Below are positions 10,303-18,883 of a stretch of 46,219 nucleotides of DNA, one piece after another. Source of the stretch: an uncultured Eubacteriales bacterium. Lineage in GTDB: Bacteria; Bacillota; Clostridia; Tissierellales; Peptoniphilaceae. A model generated the notes under the pieces. That model worked only from the letters and a program-made list of their open reading frames with translations. It did no database searches and was not told the origin of the DNA. The first letter of the stretch is position 1, and each line of letters starts with the position of its first letter. The translations under genes were made by a program, and so were the position numbers. The DNA lies in assembly GCA_900539225.1 (NCBI GenBank), contig UQBO01000009.1, positions 1 through 46,219 of the forward strand, written 5' to 3'.

Positions 10303-10713
10303 ATGAATAAAACTAAAATTGCCTTTGTCTGTGTTCACAATTCATGCAGAAGTCAAATCGCTGAAGCACTGACAAAAAAATTTGCTGGTGATTCTATAGA
10401 GGTATATTCTGCAGGGACAGAATTGAAGGATCAAATTAATCAAGACGCAGTAAGGCTTGTCAAAGAAATCTATGGAATTGATATGGAAGAGACACAAAAG
10501 CCAAAACTTTTAGATGAAATCCCAGAAGTTGACTACCTAATTACAATGGGATGTAATGTAGTTTGCCCAATTCTGCCTTACACTGTTAAAAAAGATGATT
10601 GGGGACTTGATGATCCTAGTGGAAAAAATGATGAAGAGTTTATAAAAACAATCAAGGAGATTGAAAGTAAAGTTCATAAATTAATTGCGGAGATAGAGGC
10701 AATTAAGGAATGA
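10303..10713 (+). CDS. arsC: Arsenate reductase, thioredoxin-type (low-molecular-weight phosphatase fold)
   Basis: 136 residues. P-loop CVHNSCR gives nucleophile Cys10, Cys15 and Arg16; the second redox pair is Cys84 and Cys88 in MGCNVVCP, and DDPSGK supplies the acid Asp. This is the pI258/Bacillus ArsC class that reduces As(V) to As(III) and is recycled by thioredoxin. It is last in the ars operon, 9 bp after arsA, with a modest AGGA site. Immediately after its stop, the +1 frame encodes a short Cys-rich tail (NDGDCGNSCC, stop) resembling the ArsD end. Confidence 0.93.
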   Translation: MNKTKIAFVCVHNSCRSQIAEALTKKFAGDSIEVYSAGTELKDQINQDAVRLVKEIYGIDMEETQKPKLLDEIPEVDYLITMGCNVVCPILPYTVKKDDWGLDDPSGKNDEEFIKTIKEIESKVHKLIAEIEAIKE

Positions 10714-10780
10714 CGGTGACTGCGGCAATAGCTGCTGCTAGGATCATTTACTATATAAGTTAATAAAGCATTTAATGCAT

Positions 10781-10814
10781 AAAAATAGCGAACATATTTG
10801 TACGCTATTTTTTA
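10781..10814 (+). terminator. Terminator of the ars operon
   Basis: aaaatagcg-aaca/tgta-cgctatttt stem, with one mismatch, followed by a T run. Confidence 0.75.
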
Positions 10815-10879
10815 TTTACTCAACTATTTCTTTTTAATATCTAGGGCTAATAGCTTAGATCTAATATATATGATTTTAT

Positions 10880-11770
10880 TTATTCTTTGTCCCATACCTG
10901 CCATTTTTTCATTTCGTTTTTTCTTAATTCTTTCTCAGTATTTCCGTCCCTATACTCCTTCAATTTTCTTATCATATCCTCTTTCCCTTCAGGGAATTTC
11001 GCTAGCAGTGGCAAAGGATTTGTCTTGTGCGTCGCCTTGATTACTGTGCTATTCTCAAGGTTTTCAAGTATATATATTTCCTCAGCTAAAACGTCTTTTA
11101 TGGCAAGTCTTGTAAATTCTTTTGCGCGAACGAGGTCCTTAAGCGGCGCGCGCTTGAATATAACAGTCGTTACGAAAACTATTTCGAATGGCCTTATCTT
11201 GTTTAAAAGTTTTGCCGTTCCTTTTCTATGAGTCAGTGTCATTTCTTTGCCGCCAAGACCGAGCATGATGTAGACGGAGTAGCTAATGCCAAGCCTTTCA
11301 AGCTTTTTGCAGGCTCTTATGCTATCACTCACGCTGTGACCCTTTTTATGAAAGCTCAAAACTTCGTCCGAACCGCTCTCAAGACCGAGGCATAGCCTAT
11401 CCATGCCCATGGCTTTAAGGCGAAGTAGCTCCTCATCAGTCTTGCGAAGGACGTCTGTCGCACGCGCAAACATTGATATGTAGTCTACTTCGAAGTGCTT
11501 ATGTATCAGAGCAAAGACATTCTCAAGGAAAGATGCTTTTACGCATAAGGGATTACCCTCAAGCAGTGTAAATTTCTTGGGGCGGCGTCTCATATTGTCG
11601 TATCTAATTTTCTCCTTACGCAAATAGTCCTCGATCTTGGCGAGCTTGAAGATGTGAAATTTCTGCCTAAAATTCAGGTCGCAGTAGAGGCACTTTTGGT
11701 AAGAACAGCCTGATGTCACGGGCACCACGGGCATCGGCGTGTACATGTAGATGGGGTAAAAGTTTTCCAT
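10880..11770 (-). CDS. Radical SAM protein
   Basis: 296 residues. TSGCSYQKCLYCDL places Cys22, Cys27 and Cys30 as a CX4CX2C iron-sulfur ligand set, a variant seen in radical SAM proteins with a GCS-x-x-x-C-x-x-C start. Further family signs are LEGNPL, LCLGLESGSDEVL and YSVYIMLGLGGKE. It should use SAM and a 4Fe-4S cluster in the cytosol; the substrate is not evident. Single gene, divergent from the HAD gene, with its promoter overlapping that gene's upstream region. AAGGAGAT precedes the ATG. Confidence 0.85.
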   Translation of the reverse strand: MENFYPIYMYTPMPVVPVTSGCSYQKCLYCDLNFRQKFHIFKLAKIEDYLRKEKIRYDNMRRRPKKFTLLEGNPLCVKASFLENVFALIHKHFEVDYISMFARATDVLRKTDEELLRLKAMGMDRLCLGLESGSDEVLSFHKKGHSVSDSIRACKKLERLGISYSVYIMLGLGGKEMTLTHRKGTAKLLNKIRPFEIVFVTTVIFKRAPLKDLVRAKEFTRLAIKDVLAEEIYILENLENSTVIKATHKTNPLPLLAKFPEGKEDMIRKLKEYRDGNTEKELRKNEMKKWQVWDKE

Positions 11771-11788
11771 AATTATCTCCTTATAATT

Positions 11789-11817
11789 ATATTAGCACTA
11801 AAATGTAATTATGTCAA
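11789..11817 (-). promoter_or_regulatory. Promoter of the radical SAM gene
   Basis: On the minus strand TTGACA (11817-11812), 17 bp, TAATAT (11794-11789). Confidence 0.65.
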
Positions 11818-11822
11818 AACTG

Positions 11823-11831
11823 TGTTATAAT
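11823..11831 (+). promoter_or_regulatory. Extended -10 promoter of the HAD gene
   Basis: TGTTATAAT, 35 bases before the ATG at 11867. The upstream bases overlap the divergent radical SAM promoter, so the two may compete for polymerase. Confidence 0.5.
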
Positions 11832-11866
11832 ATAGATAATAATTATAAAAATATGGAGGAATATAA

Positions 11867-12586
11867 ATGATTTTCTTTGATTTAGATGACACAATACTCG
11901 AAACAGCAAAAACAAATCTATTAATTTTTGAGCGTGCGCAAATGGATTTGCACATAGCGATCGATGCGGACGAGTTCAGAGGCCGCATAAGGACTGCACT
12001 TCGCTCGCGCATGATAAGGCATTTGGACTTTGCCTACAACGAAACCATCGGCATAGATCCACTTGACTACATGCTTATGGAGGAGCCATACGAGGAAGAA
12101 AGGCTAGAGCTATTCAAGAATGGGGTTTATAGCGATGTGAAGGACATTTTGGGCGAAATTACTCAAGAAGAATTTTTCGCGGCCTTTTTGAAGAGGCGCT
12201 TTGATTACACTGAAGCAATTGACGGCATGCTAGATTTAATAAAGGATTTAAAGGCTGCTGGCCACAAGATCGGCATCATCACAGACGGCATCAGCGAAGT
12301 TCAGCATAGAAAAGCACAAACACTTGGTCTTGACAAGCTTGTAGACCGCGTCTTTGCTTCAGGCGACTTTGGTTATGGTAAGCCCGATACAAAGTTTTTC
12401 TTCGGTGCTATGAAAATGGCTGGCGTTAGAGCAGAGGAGTCCACAATGATAGGCAACAACATCGACTCAGACGTTTTCGGCGCACTTGCAAGCGGCATGA
12501 AAGCAATCTACTTCGGCGGGAAGCCTAAAAATTACGTAGTTACATGGGCAAGTAGCGCGGATGAATTAAGAAAGATTTTATTATAG
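11867..12586 (+). CDS. HAD-superfamily phosphatase (YjjG/C1-cap type)
   Basis: 239 residues. Motif I FFDLDDT (nucleophile Asp5, acid Asp7), a helical C1 cap (about 15-95), motif II IITDG, motif III GKPDTKFF with the Lys, and motif IV MIGNNIDSDVFGAL. This is the subfamily IA phosphatase layout shared with YjjG-type nucleotidases and small phosphosugar phosphatases. The substrate cannot be read from sequence. TGGAGGAATATAA precedes the ATG. The double-HicB gene starts 13 bp after its end. Confidence 0.85.
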   Translation: MIFFDLDDTILETAKTNLLIFERAQMDLHIAIDADEFRGRIRTALRSRMIRHLDFAYNETIGIDPLDYMLMEEPYEEERLELFKNGVYSDVKDILGEITQEEFFAAFLKRRFDYTEAIDGMLDLIKDLKAAGHKIGIITDGISEVQHRKAQTLGLDKLVDRVFASGDFGYGKPDTKFFFGAMKMAGVRAEESTMIGNNIDSDVFGALASGMKAIYFGGKPKNYVVTWASSADELRKILL

Positions 12587-12599
12587 GCTGTGGTTTATT

Positions 12600-13217
12600 A
12601 TGAAAACTGTTGACCATTATTCATATCCAGCGATTGTCACTTATTTTGATAACGGCACAACTGAAACATATTTTCCTGATTTTGATATTTATACAAGTAA
12701 TGAAGATGACAAGGATCTGATGAAATACGCAAAAGAGCTACTTTCTGTACTTATAGAAGGGATTTTAGATGATGAAGAATTTTTACCAGAGCCGAGCAAA
12801 TTGCAAGATTTGGCGCTTCAAGACAATGAAAGGACTATGCTTGTTGAAGTTTTTGTGCCAAGTGAAATTAATATAAAGAAGAATATTTCTGTTTATCCTT
12901 GTGTAGTAAGGCGTGAAGATGGCGTTTATTACGCTAATTTTCCTGACTTTGACGCCTGCTTTACTGATGCTGAGAGCTTAGATGAACTTTTTGTAAACAC
13001 AAAAGAAGTTTTAAATGGGCTAATAAATACTATTTATGATAATGATTTGGATGTGCCTATGCCAAGTGAGGCTGATGATATAAAGCTAAAGAGTGACGAA
13101 TTTTTAATTTTAGTAAAGGCGGATTTATCTAGCAATATGATTGAAAACGCATATATAAAAAGCGATGAAAAGTATTATAAGGAGCTTGTAAAAAGAGCTT
13201 CAGATATGAAAAAATAA
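12600..13217 (+). CDS. Tandem HicB-like domain protein without a HicA partner
   Basis: 205 residues made of two copies of the HicB-like partial RNase-H fold: YPAIVTYFDNGTTETYFPDFD (from Y9) and YPCVVRREDGVYYANFPDFD (from Y99), each followed by a helix (AKELLSVLIEGIL; TKEVLNGLINTIY) and a V/LP-P strand. HicB is the antitoxin of HicAB modules, but there is no small HicA reading frame on either side and no visible DNA-binding tail. It may be a free-standing sensor or chaperone-like relative (inference). It probably shares the HAD transcript. The ribosome site is weak. Confidence 0.65.
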   Translation: MKTVDHYSYPAIVTYFDNGTTETYFPDFDIYTSNEDDKDLMKYAKELLSVLIEGILDDEEFLPEPSKLQDLALQDNERTMLVEVFVPSEINIKKNISVYPCVVRREDGVYYANFPDFDACFTDAESLDELFVNTKEVLNGLINTIYDNDLDVPMPSEADDIKLKSDEFLILVKADLSSNMIENAYIKSDEKYYKELVKRASDMKK

Positions 13218-13228
13218 ATAGAGATAGC

Positions 13229-13256
13229 AAAAGGCGAGGGTTTTCCTCGCCTTTTC
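13229..13256 (+). terminator. Rho-independent terminator
   Basis: Ten-bp stem aaaggcgagg/cctcgccttt ending in TTTT. The A-run on the left arm lets it work for the convergent minus-strand genes too. Confidence 0.8.
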
Positions 13257-13326
13257 ACTTCTCAAACCAAAATCACTTCTCAAATCAAAATCACTTCTCA
13301 AATCAATTTTACTTATTTAATCAATT
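13255..13326. repeat. 18-bp tandem repeat, four units
   Basis: Units tcacttctcaaaccaaaa, tcacttctcaaatcaaaa, tcacttctcaaatcaatt and a diverged ttacttatttaatcaatt lie between two convergent genes, just downstream of the asparaginase-like gene's stop on the minus strand. No role is evident. Confidence 0.8.
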
Positions 13327-13330
13327 TAGT

Positions 13331-14209
13331 TTACTTAATCTTTTCTATTTCTCTGCCAAAGTCTCTCGCTATATACATCGCCGTTTCACCATTATCTTCA
13401 CTTACTATAAATGGAAACTCGGCTATATTTGTGGCGGCGCCCCATGCCCCGTCCTTATTTACTGCAATTACTGAGAAGTCGCGCGGCTCTTCGCCCTTCG
13501 CCCTAAGTTTTGTGTCTAAATCCATGACTGCCTTTGCCCCCGCTTCTTGAGGACTTAGGCCACCTGCCATTAAACTCACTATTGCATACGATAGTGCTCC
13601 TTTAATTATGTCTTCGCCGACGCCTGTTGCAGCTGCGGCGCCTACTTCGCTGTCCGCATATAGGCCTGGACCCACAAGTGGCGAGTCGCCAACACGGCCC
13701 ACATTTTTCATGAAGAGACCCGAGGTCGATGTCCCCGCGATGCATCTTCCGTCCTCTGCGATAAGGCCGCAGACTGTATCGTGGCCCTTATAAACCTTTG
13801 GTTTCTTCGCCCTTTCTTCGAGCCAGCGCTTCTTCGCTTCGTCCGTAAGCATTTCTTCTTCTTTAAAACCCACTTTCTTAGCGTGCTTCAGAGCGCCTTC
13901 CCCGACTAAAAAATTATTATATTCATTATCAATGAGCGTATAAGCGACCGAGACAGCGCTCCTTATATTTCTAAGGCCAGCAACCGCGCCAAAATGCAGA
14001 TTGTCCCCGTTCATAATGGCTGCATCGCACTCAACCACGCCATCTTCATTCGGTAGGCCACTGTAGCCGACTGAGTGAAAATCTTCGTTCATTTCAACAT
14101 CTTTTATTAAAGTAATCAAGGCCTCTTCAAGCGGTGCGCCCTTTAAAAGCCCCTCACGTGCGAGCTTTGTGCCATTCAAAGCCATTTTCCAAGTAGCTAT
14201 AATTGTCAT
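13331..14209 (-). CDS. Ntn-hydrolase asparaginase / isoaspartyl aminopeptidase family
   Basis: 292 residues. HDTVCGLIAEDG contains the autocleavage site Asp144/Thr145; Thr145 would become the N-terminal nucleophile of the beta chain. GTSTSG, GRVGDSPLVGPGLYAD and the GAAAATGVGE region are typical of the glycosylasparaginase/plant-type asparaginase family. The usual annotation is N4-(beta-N-acetylglucosaminyl)-L-asparaginase, but the neighbouring iadA suggests beta-aspartyl peptides as a natural substrate (inference). AGGAGG overlaps the iadA stop and the ATG is 8 bases further on, so the two are coupled. There is no signal peptide. Confidence 0.85.
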   Translation of the reverse strand: MTIIATWKMALNGTKLAREGLLKGAPLEEALITLIKDVEMNEDFHSVGYSGLPNEDGVVECDAAIMNGDNLHFGAVAGLRNIRSAVSVAYTLIDNEYNNFLVGEGALKHAKKVGFKEEEMLTDEAKKRWLEERAKKPKVYKGHDTVCGLIAEDGRCIAGTSTSGLFMKNVGRVGDSPLVGPGLYADSEVGAAAATGVGEDIIKGALSYAIVSLMAGGLSPQEAGAKAVMDLDTKLRAKGEEPRDFSVIAVNKDGAWGAATNIAEFPFIVSEDNGETAMYIARDFGREIEKIK

Positions 14210-14217
14210 ATATCCTC

Positions 14218-15330
14218 CTAAAAATTAGAAAAATTAGTCTTGCGAAGAACTTTTTTATCCTTCATCTCAACAATGCCCTTGCTAATAACTGTGTCTATGT
14301 CGTCATTATCGTCAAGCGCCATAAGGTCAAGTGAAAGCCCTTCTTTGATCTCGCCTGTGATGTGGTCTATTTCAAGCGCCTTTGCTGCGTTAGTCGAGGC
14401 AAGTTTAATCATGTCCTTTAACTCATAGCCATAATTTTTGCAAAGCGCCTTTATAGTATCGAAAAGCTCTGTAATCTTTGCAGCGCCTATACCTAAGAGC
14501 TCCTTGTCCTTGGACCAGATAGGCACTGAGCCGTTCGAGTCCGACGAAAGAGTGATTTTTTCGAATGGTGCGTTTTTTATCGCGTAATCGATCGCGTCAA
14601 GACCATCATCACCTGCAGTGAAATCCGCGTATCCACCCATATTCATAAACTTAACAGCGTCGTCCACTATGTTTTTGCAATGTGTTGGCCTGAAAGTCTT
14701 GATTGGGATCTCGTGTTTTTCAAGGACGTGGAAGACTTTCGAAAGGCCTTCCTTACCCAGTCCGCCCGTGTGCATGTGTAATTCGCCCACTTTGCCGGCG
14801 AAGAGGCCGCCTAGGTAGCACTCGCTCGCTAGCCTTACGAGTTCGTCTTCTGTGATGTAACTTGCTCTGTGGTCTGAAATTGCTAGCTTACAGCCGATGA
14901 TCTCACTTATGTAGGTGATGTCCTTTTTAACTGAGCCCGTTATGGTTTTAGAAGGAAACTCGTAGGCGCCAGTCAGTGCAAAGGCTCTGACGTTATACTC
15001 GTTTAGCGCCTTGACCTTCGACACCAAATTTTCGACCGAACGCGTCGTGCTGTCAGTCCCTAGTAGGCCAACGAGCGTCGTCACCCCAGCCATAATTATG
15101 TCCTCGTACTTTATCTCGGGAACGCGTGACGTAGGACCCATCTCTCCGCCGCCACCAGTCACGTGTACGTGACCATCGATAAGGCTTGGAAAAACTCGTT
15201 TTCCTTTTAAATCAATCTCTTCAAGACCATAATAATTTTCTATATTTTCTTCTATCTTGGTAATTTTGCCATCTAAAGACAAGATGTCTACACCATTACC
15301 ATTATAATTTGCGTTTTTAACAAGTAGCAT
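14218..15330 (-). CDS. iadA: Isoaspartyl dipeptidase
   Basis: 370 residues, amidohydrolase superfamily. Metal ligands DGHVHVTGGGGEMG, HRASYITEDE, GELHMHTGGL and THC, with the catalytic Asp in LSSDSNGS, match beta-aspartyl dipeptidases. It hydrolyses isoaspartyl (beta-aspartyl) dipeptides left over from protein turnover. The start at 15330 is chosen because AGTGGAGGTGG precedes it; an upstream in-frame start lacks a site. It forms an operon with the Ntn-hydrolase gene downstream (8-bp gap). Confidence 0.92.
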   Translation of the reverse strand: MLLVKNANYNGNGVDILSLDGKITKIEENIENYYGLEEIDLKGKRVFPSLIDGHVHVTGGGGEMGPTSRVPEIKYEDIIMAGVTTLVGLLGTDSTTRSVENLVSKVKALNEYNVRAFALTGAYEFPSKTITGSVKKDITYISEIIGCKLAISDHRASYITEDELVRLASECYLGGLFAGKVGELHMHTGGLGKEGLSKVFHVLEKHEIPIKTFRPTHCKNIVDDAVKFMNMGGYADFTAGDDGLDAIDYAIKNAPFEKITLSSDSNGSVPIWSKDKELLGIGAAKITELFDTIKALCKNYGYELKDMIKLASTNAAKALEIDHITGEIKEGLSLDLMALDDNDDIDTVISKGIVEMKDKKVLRKTNFSNF

Positions 15331-15411
15331 AAATCCACCTCCACTAAGTAAATCATAGCACAAAAGCATGACTATGACAATAGTTTTGGGTATAATAAAC
15401 TAGGTGATTTT

Positions 15412-15894
15412 ATGAAAAAGACAAATGCGATGCGCCTCATTGAAGCGGCGGGCGTGAAATATGAAGAGTTTGAATACGATGCGAGCCTTGGAATCAGTGG
15501 GACTGACGTCGCTCGCACACTTAATGAAGATGAAAGAATGGTTTTCAAGACCCTAGTCACTGAGACGAATAAAGGGGAACACTTTGTTTTCATAGTGCCC
15601 GTGGCGATGGAGCTTGACCTCAAAAAGGCGGCGAAGGCGGCTGGCGCTAAAAAGATAGATATGCTGAAACAAAAGGATTTACTGCCACTAACAGGCTATG
15701 TGCACGGCGGCTGCTCACCCATTGGCATGAAGACGAAACTCAAGACGTTTATAGACGCATCGGCGATGGATAAGGAATATATTTACGTGAGCGGAGGCAA
15801 AGTTGGTTTGCAGATAAAACTCAGTCCAGCGGATTTAATCGAGCTAACGGATGCGACCGCCATTGACATAGTGAAGAGCGCTGTGTTACAATAA
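15412..15894 (+). CDS. ybaK: YbaK/EbsC-type Cys-tRNA(Pro) deacylase
   Basis: 160 residues with the YbaK fold: MRLIEAAGVKYEEFEY, VFKTLVTE, VPVAMELDLKKAAKAAGAKKI, GYVHGGCSPIGMK with the conserved Lys/Gly loop, and GLQIKLSPADLIEL. Such proteins remove mischarged Cys from tRNA(Pro). GGTGATTTT precedes the ATG, with a TATAAT at 15391-15396. The M16C protease starts 19 bp downstream in the same direction. The complete length matches the family. Confidence 0.93.
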   Translation: MKKTNAMRLIEAAGVKYEEFEYDASLGISGTDVARTLNEDERMVFKTLVTETNKGEHFVFIVPVAMELDLKKAAKAAGAKKIDMLKQKDLLPLTGYVHGGCSPIGMKTKLKTFIDASAMDKEYIYVSGGKVGLQIKLSPADLIELTDATAIDIVKSAVLQ

Positions 15895-15913
15895 GAATAA
15901 TTGAGGTGATTTA

Positions 15914-18754
15914 ATGAACGAAAAATTTTCTCTAGTAGAGAGTGGATTTATAGACGAAATAAGTTCAGCGTATAAGATTTTTACGCACAACAAGACTAAG
16001 GCTAGGGTCATCAAATTTGAAAATGACGACGACAACAAGGCCTTTATGATAGGATTTAGAACGATTCCAGAGAATTCAAAGGGCATAATGCACATAATTG
16101 AGCACGCAGTTTTGTCAGGCTCGAAAAAATACACAACAAAGGAGCCCTTCATGGACCTTGCAAAGTCGTCACTTGCAACGTTTTTGAACGCGATGACTTT
16201 CCAAAACATGACAGTTTATCCAATTTCATCAAGAAATGCGAAGGACTTTTACAATTTGATGGACGTTTACCTAGACGCTGTCTTCAATCCGAGACTATTA
16301 ACGGATAAAAGAGTCTTTCTTCAAGAAGGAACTAGACGCGAAATTTTTAACAAAGATGATGAAATACAGTACCAAGGCGTTGTTTATAACGAGATGAAGG
16401 GCGCTATGTCATCCTCCGAAGAGTTCATCTACCAAGCGATGCAAGAGGAGATGTATCCCGGTAATTATCCCGCTTTCAACTCAGGCGGCGACCCTTACGA
16501 GATCATCAAACTTACTTACGATGAGCTCCTTGACTACTACAAGAGGCACTACCACCCATCGAATTCCTTCACAGTTTTGTATGGCGATGGCGATGTAGAC
16601 GAGGAATTAGAACATCTTGACGAGTTTCTATCGGCCTACGAGTACAAAGAAATTCCTAACAAAATCGGCATGACTTTAGCAAAGGATAGTAAAAAATTTA
16701 TCGAACGCGCTTTCCCAAACGATGTCTCAGATAAGCATAATTATGCATATAGCTTCATCACAGGCGATATCGACAATACTCGCGACAGCATTATGACAGA
16801 GTTTTTGAGTAAGTACCTAAGCTATTTCTCAAATTCGCCGCTTAAGAAGAAGATCCAAGAGATGGGCATTGCAAGTGATTTACTAAGTTACTCCAACTAT
16901 GGCTATGGTAATGGTAATTTCACTGACATAAATATGATTTTAAAAGACGCAGATGCAGGCAAGGCAGATATTTTCAAAGATGCTGTAGAAGAAGAGCTTG
17001 AGAATATCAAAGCTGGCCGCATCAATGGCGATATCTATGACTCAGCGCTTAATTTAATGGACTTTACTCTTAAAGAGTTTGCAAACACTGCAACAAAGGG
17101 CATTGCACTTGCGCTAAAAGCTGTGGCTATGTGGCTATTTGACAAGTCGCCACGGACTGCCTTTGCGTATAATGCTACGCTTGAGGAGCTTAAGAAGGAC
17201 CAAAGTGCTTTTATAAACTTTGTGAAAGATGTTCACAAGGACCCTAAGCTAATTGATTTTTATCCAGTAAAAGACTTTTACAAGGACAGAGATGAAGCTG
17301 AGAGAAAGGCGCTTGATGAGTACAAGGCAAGTCTTTCAGACGAGGAGCTAGAGGCGCTAATTAAGGAAAATGAAGACCTTAAGGCTATGCAAGAAGCAGG
17401 AGATAGTAAAGAGGCGCTTGCTAGCATACCAACGCTTAAGCTAAGCGATTTGCCACGCGATATTGAAAAGCTTCCGCTTGAAAAAATCTCTGACTCGGCT
17501 TATTATTCTAAGGAAGATAGCAAGATCTGCTACCTAAACCTATTCTTTGACATTTCTCATATTGCCGAAGAGGACTACGTGAAAGTCGCTAATTTAGTTG
17601 ATTTGCTTGCTGACATTAAGACAGAGAAGTCATCGAGAGAAAAGCTGGAGACTGACATATTCAAAACTACTGGCGCGATAAATTTTGCTGCGAGCGTTGT
17701 GAAAAATTATAAGAACGGCAAATTGACTCCGTTTGTGCAATGCAGCGCGAAGTTTACGAAGGATAAAGCGGCGGATGCGATGAAGCTTATTGACGAGATC
17801 ATCAAGTGCTCTGACCCGAGCGATGAAAAAGTTTTAAAGATGAACGTTTTGGAAAGCGTTTCAGACTTTGATAACAACGTACTAAACATCGCCCCAGCCA
17901 TCGCCATGGATGTAGCAAAGGCGCAAAGCCTCGAAAAAGAGAGACTTACGCTAAAACTTCACGGCATAGAAAAGTTCATTCACCTTAAAGATTTGAAGGC
18001 AAATTTCGATGAGCTTAAGGTTGAGGAGATAAAAGACTATGAACGTCTAATGAAGACTATGTTTAGAAAAGATGGCTTTATCTCACACTATTCTTTTGAA
18101 TGTAGAATAGCTGAGCTAGATAAGGCTATAGCGGACTTAGAGGCTTCACTTGAGAGCATAGACGCTCCAGCCATAAACGTAGAAAAGAAAAGAGAAAAGA
18201 AAAATACTAAGTTTATCGTTTCATCAAAGGTCTACTTCAATGGTATGGCGACTGACTTAGATAGTGATAACGACGGCGATGTAGAAGTTTTAAGACAAAT
18301 ACTGTCGAACGACTACCTACACACAGAGATCCGTGCCAAGGGCGGTGCATACGGCGATGGTTTAAACGCTGGGCTTGACTACCTTGCAGAGTTTACCTTT
18401 AGAGATCCGCACGTTGCGAGAAGCCTAGGCGTTATGAGGAAGTCCGCCGAGTTCTTGGAGGGCTGCGAGCTTGACCAAGACGAGCTTGAGAGAAGGAAGA
18501 TTGCTTCGACACTGAAGTTCAATAAGGCTTATGGCAAGGGTCAAAAGGGCAAACTTGCCTTCGTAAGAATGCTACAAGGCATGACAGAAGAAGACGATTT
18601 GAAGGCTTATAGAGAAATTTTGGATACAGATTTGGATGTATTGAAAGAAAAGTACGTGGATAAGTTGAAGAGACTTGAAGATGCTCCGGTGGCTGTTATT
18701 GGGCCTGAGTCTAGCGATGAAATTAGATACGATGAAGTGATTGATATTCGTTAA
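15914..18754 (+). CDS. M16C (presequence-protease-like) zinc metalloprotease
   Basis: 946 residues, close to the usual length of insulinase-family M16C enzymes. The inverted zinc motif HIIEH is near residue 60, followed by AVLSGSKKY, with a conserved NAMTFQNMTVYP segment; the ERI/E ligand region is in VVYNEMKGAMSS. A homologous inactive second half contains RGGAYG-like AKGGAYGDGL near the C-terminus. These clamshell proteases degrade oligopeptides in the cytosol. GAGGTG precedes the ATG. Likely cotranscribed with ybaK. Confidence 0.92.
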   Translation: MNEKFSLVESGFIDEISSAYKIFTHNKTKARVIKFENDDDNKAFMIGFRTIPENSKGIMHIIEHAVLSGSKKYTTKEPFMDLAKSSLATFLNAMTFQNMTVYPISSRNAKDFYNLMDVYLDAVFNPRLLTDKRVFLQEGTRREIFNKDDEIQYQGVVYNEMKGAMSSSEEFIYQAMQEEMYPGNYPAFNSGGDPYEIIKLTYDELLDYYKRHYHPSNSFTVLYGDGDVDEELEHLDEFLSAYEYKEIPNKIGMTLAKDSKKFIERAFPNDVSDKHNYAYSFITGDIDNTRDSIMTEFLSKYLSYFSNSPLKKKIQEMGIASDLLSYSNYGYGNGNFTDINMILKDADAGKADIFKDAVEEELENIKAGRINGDIYDSALNLMDFTLKEFANTATKGIALALKAVAMWLFDKSPRTAFAYNATLEELKKDQSAFINFVKDVHKDPKLIDFYPVKDFYKDRDEAERKALDEYKASLSDEELEALIKENEDLKAMQEAGDSKEALASIPTLKLSDLPRDIEKLPLEKISDSAYYSKEDSKICYLNLFFDISHIAEEDYVKVANLVDLLADIKTEKSSREKLETDIFKTTGAINFAASVVKNYKNGKLTPFVQCSAKFTKDKAADAMKLIDEIIKCSDPSDEKVLKMNVLESVSDFDNNVLNIAPAIAMDVAKAQSLEKERLTLKLHGIEKFIHLKDLKANFDELKVEEIKDYERLMKTMFRKDGFISHYSFECRIAELDKAIADLEASLESIDAPAINVEKKREKKNTKFIVSSKVYFNGMATDLDSDNDGDVEVLRQILSNDYLHTEIRAKGGAYGDGLNAGLDYLAEFTFRDPHVARSLGVMRKSAEFLEGCELDQDELERRKIASTLKFNKAYGKGQKGKLAFVRMLQGMTEEDDLKAYREILDTDLDVLKEKYVDKLKRLEDAPVAVIGPESSDEIRYDEVIDIR

Positions 18755-18773
18755 TAATTAATAATTCATTTAC

Positions 18774-18798
18774 AAGAGAGCTGCGGCTCTCTTTTTTT
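18774..18798 (+). terminator. Rho-independent terminator
   Basis: Stem aagagagc/gctctctt with a TGCG tetraloop and a T run. Confidence 0.85.
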
Positions 18799-18814
18799 CT
18801 TAATTAAATACAAA

Positions 18815-18852
18815 ACATTGATTTTTAATGTTTTTTATGATAAAATCAATGT
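18815..18852 (+). promoter_or_regulatory. Promoter framed by a perfect 11-bp inverted repeat (AAA ATPase operon)
   Basis: TTGATT (18818-18823), 17 bp, TAAAAT (18841-18846). The arms acattgatttt (18815-18825) and aaaatcaatgt (18842-18852) are perfect reverse complements and cover both promoter elements. A repressor dimer pair here would block polymerase. The arms lie mostly upstream of the expected start of transcription, so an RNA hairpin is unlikely. Confidence 0.6.
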
Positions 18853-18883
18853 ATTAGATATTGTATTAATCATGGAGGTGCCT

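Noticed and set aside
12590..13330. HicA toxin gene next to the HicB-like protein
   Set aside because: No 55-80 codon frame with a HicA-like basic start and conserved His was found on either strand.
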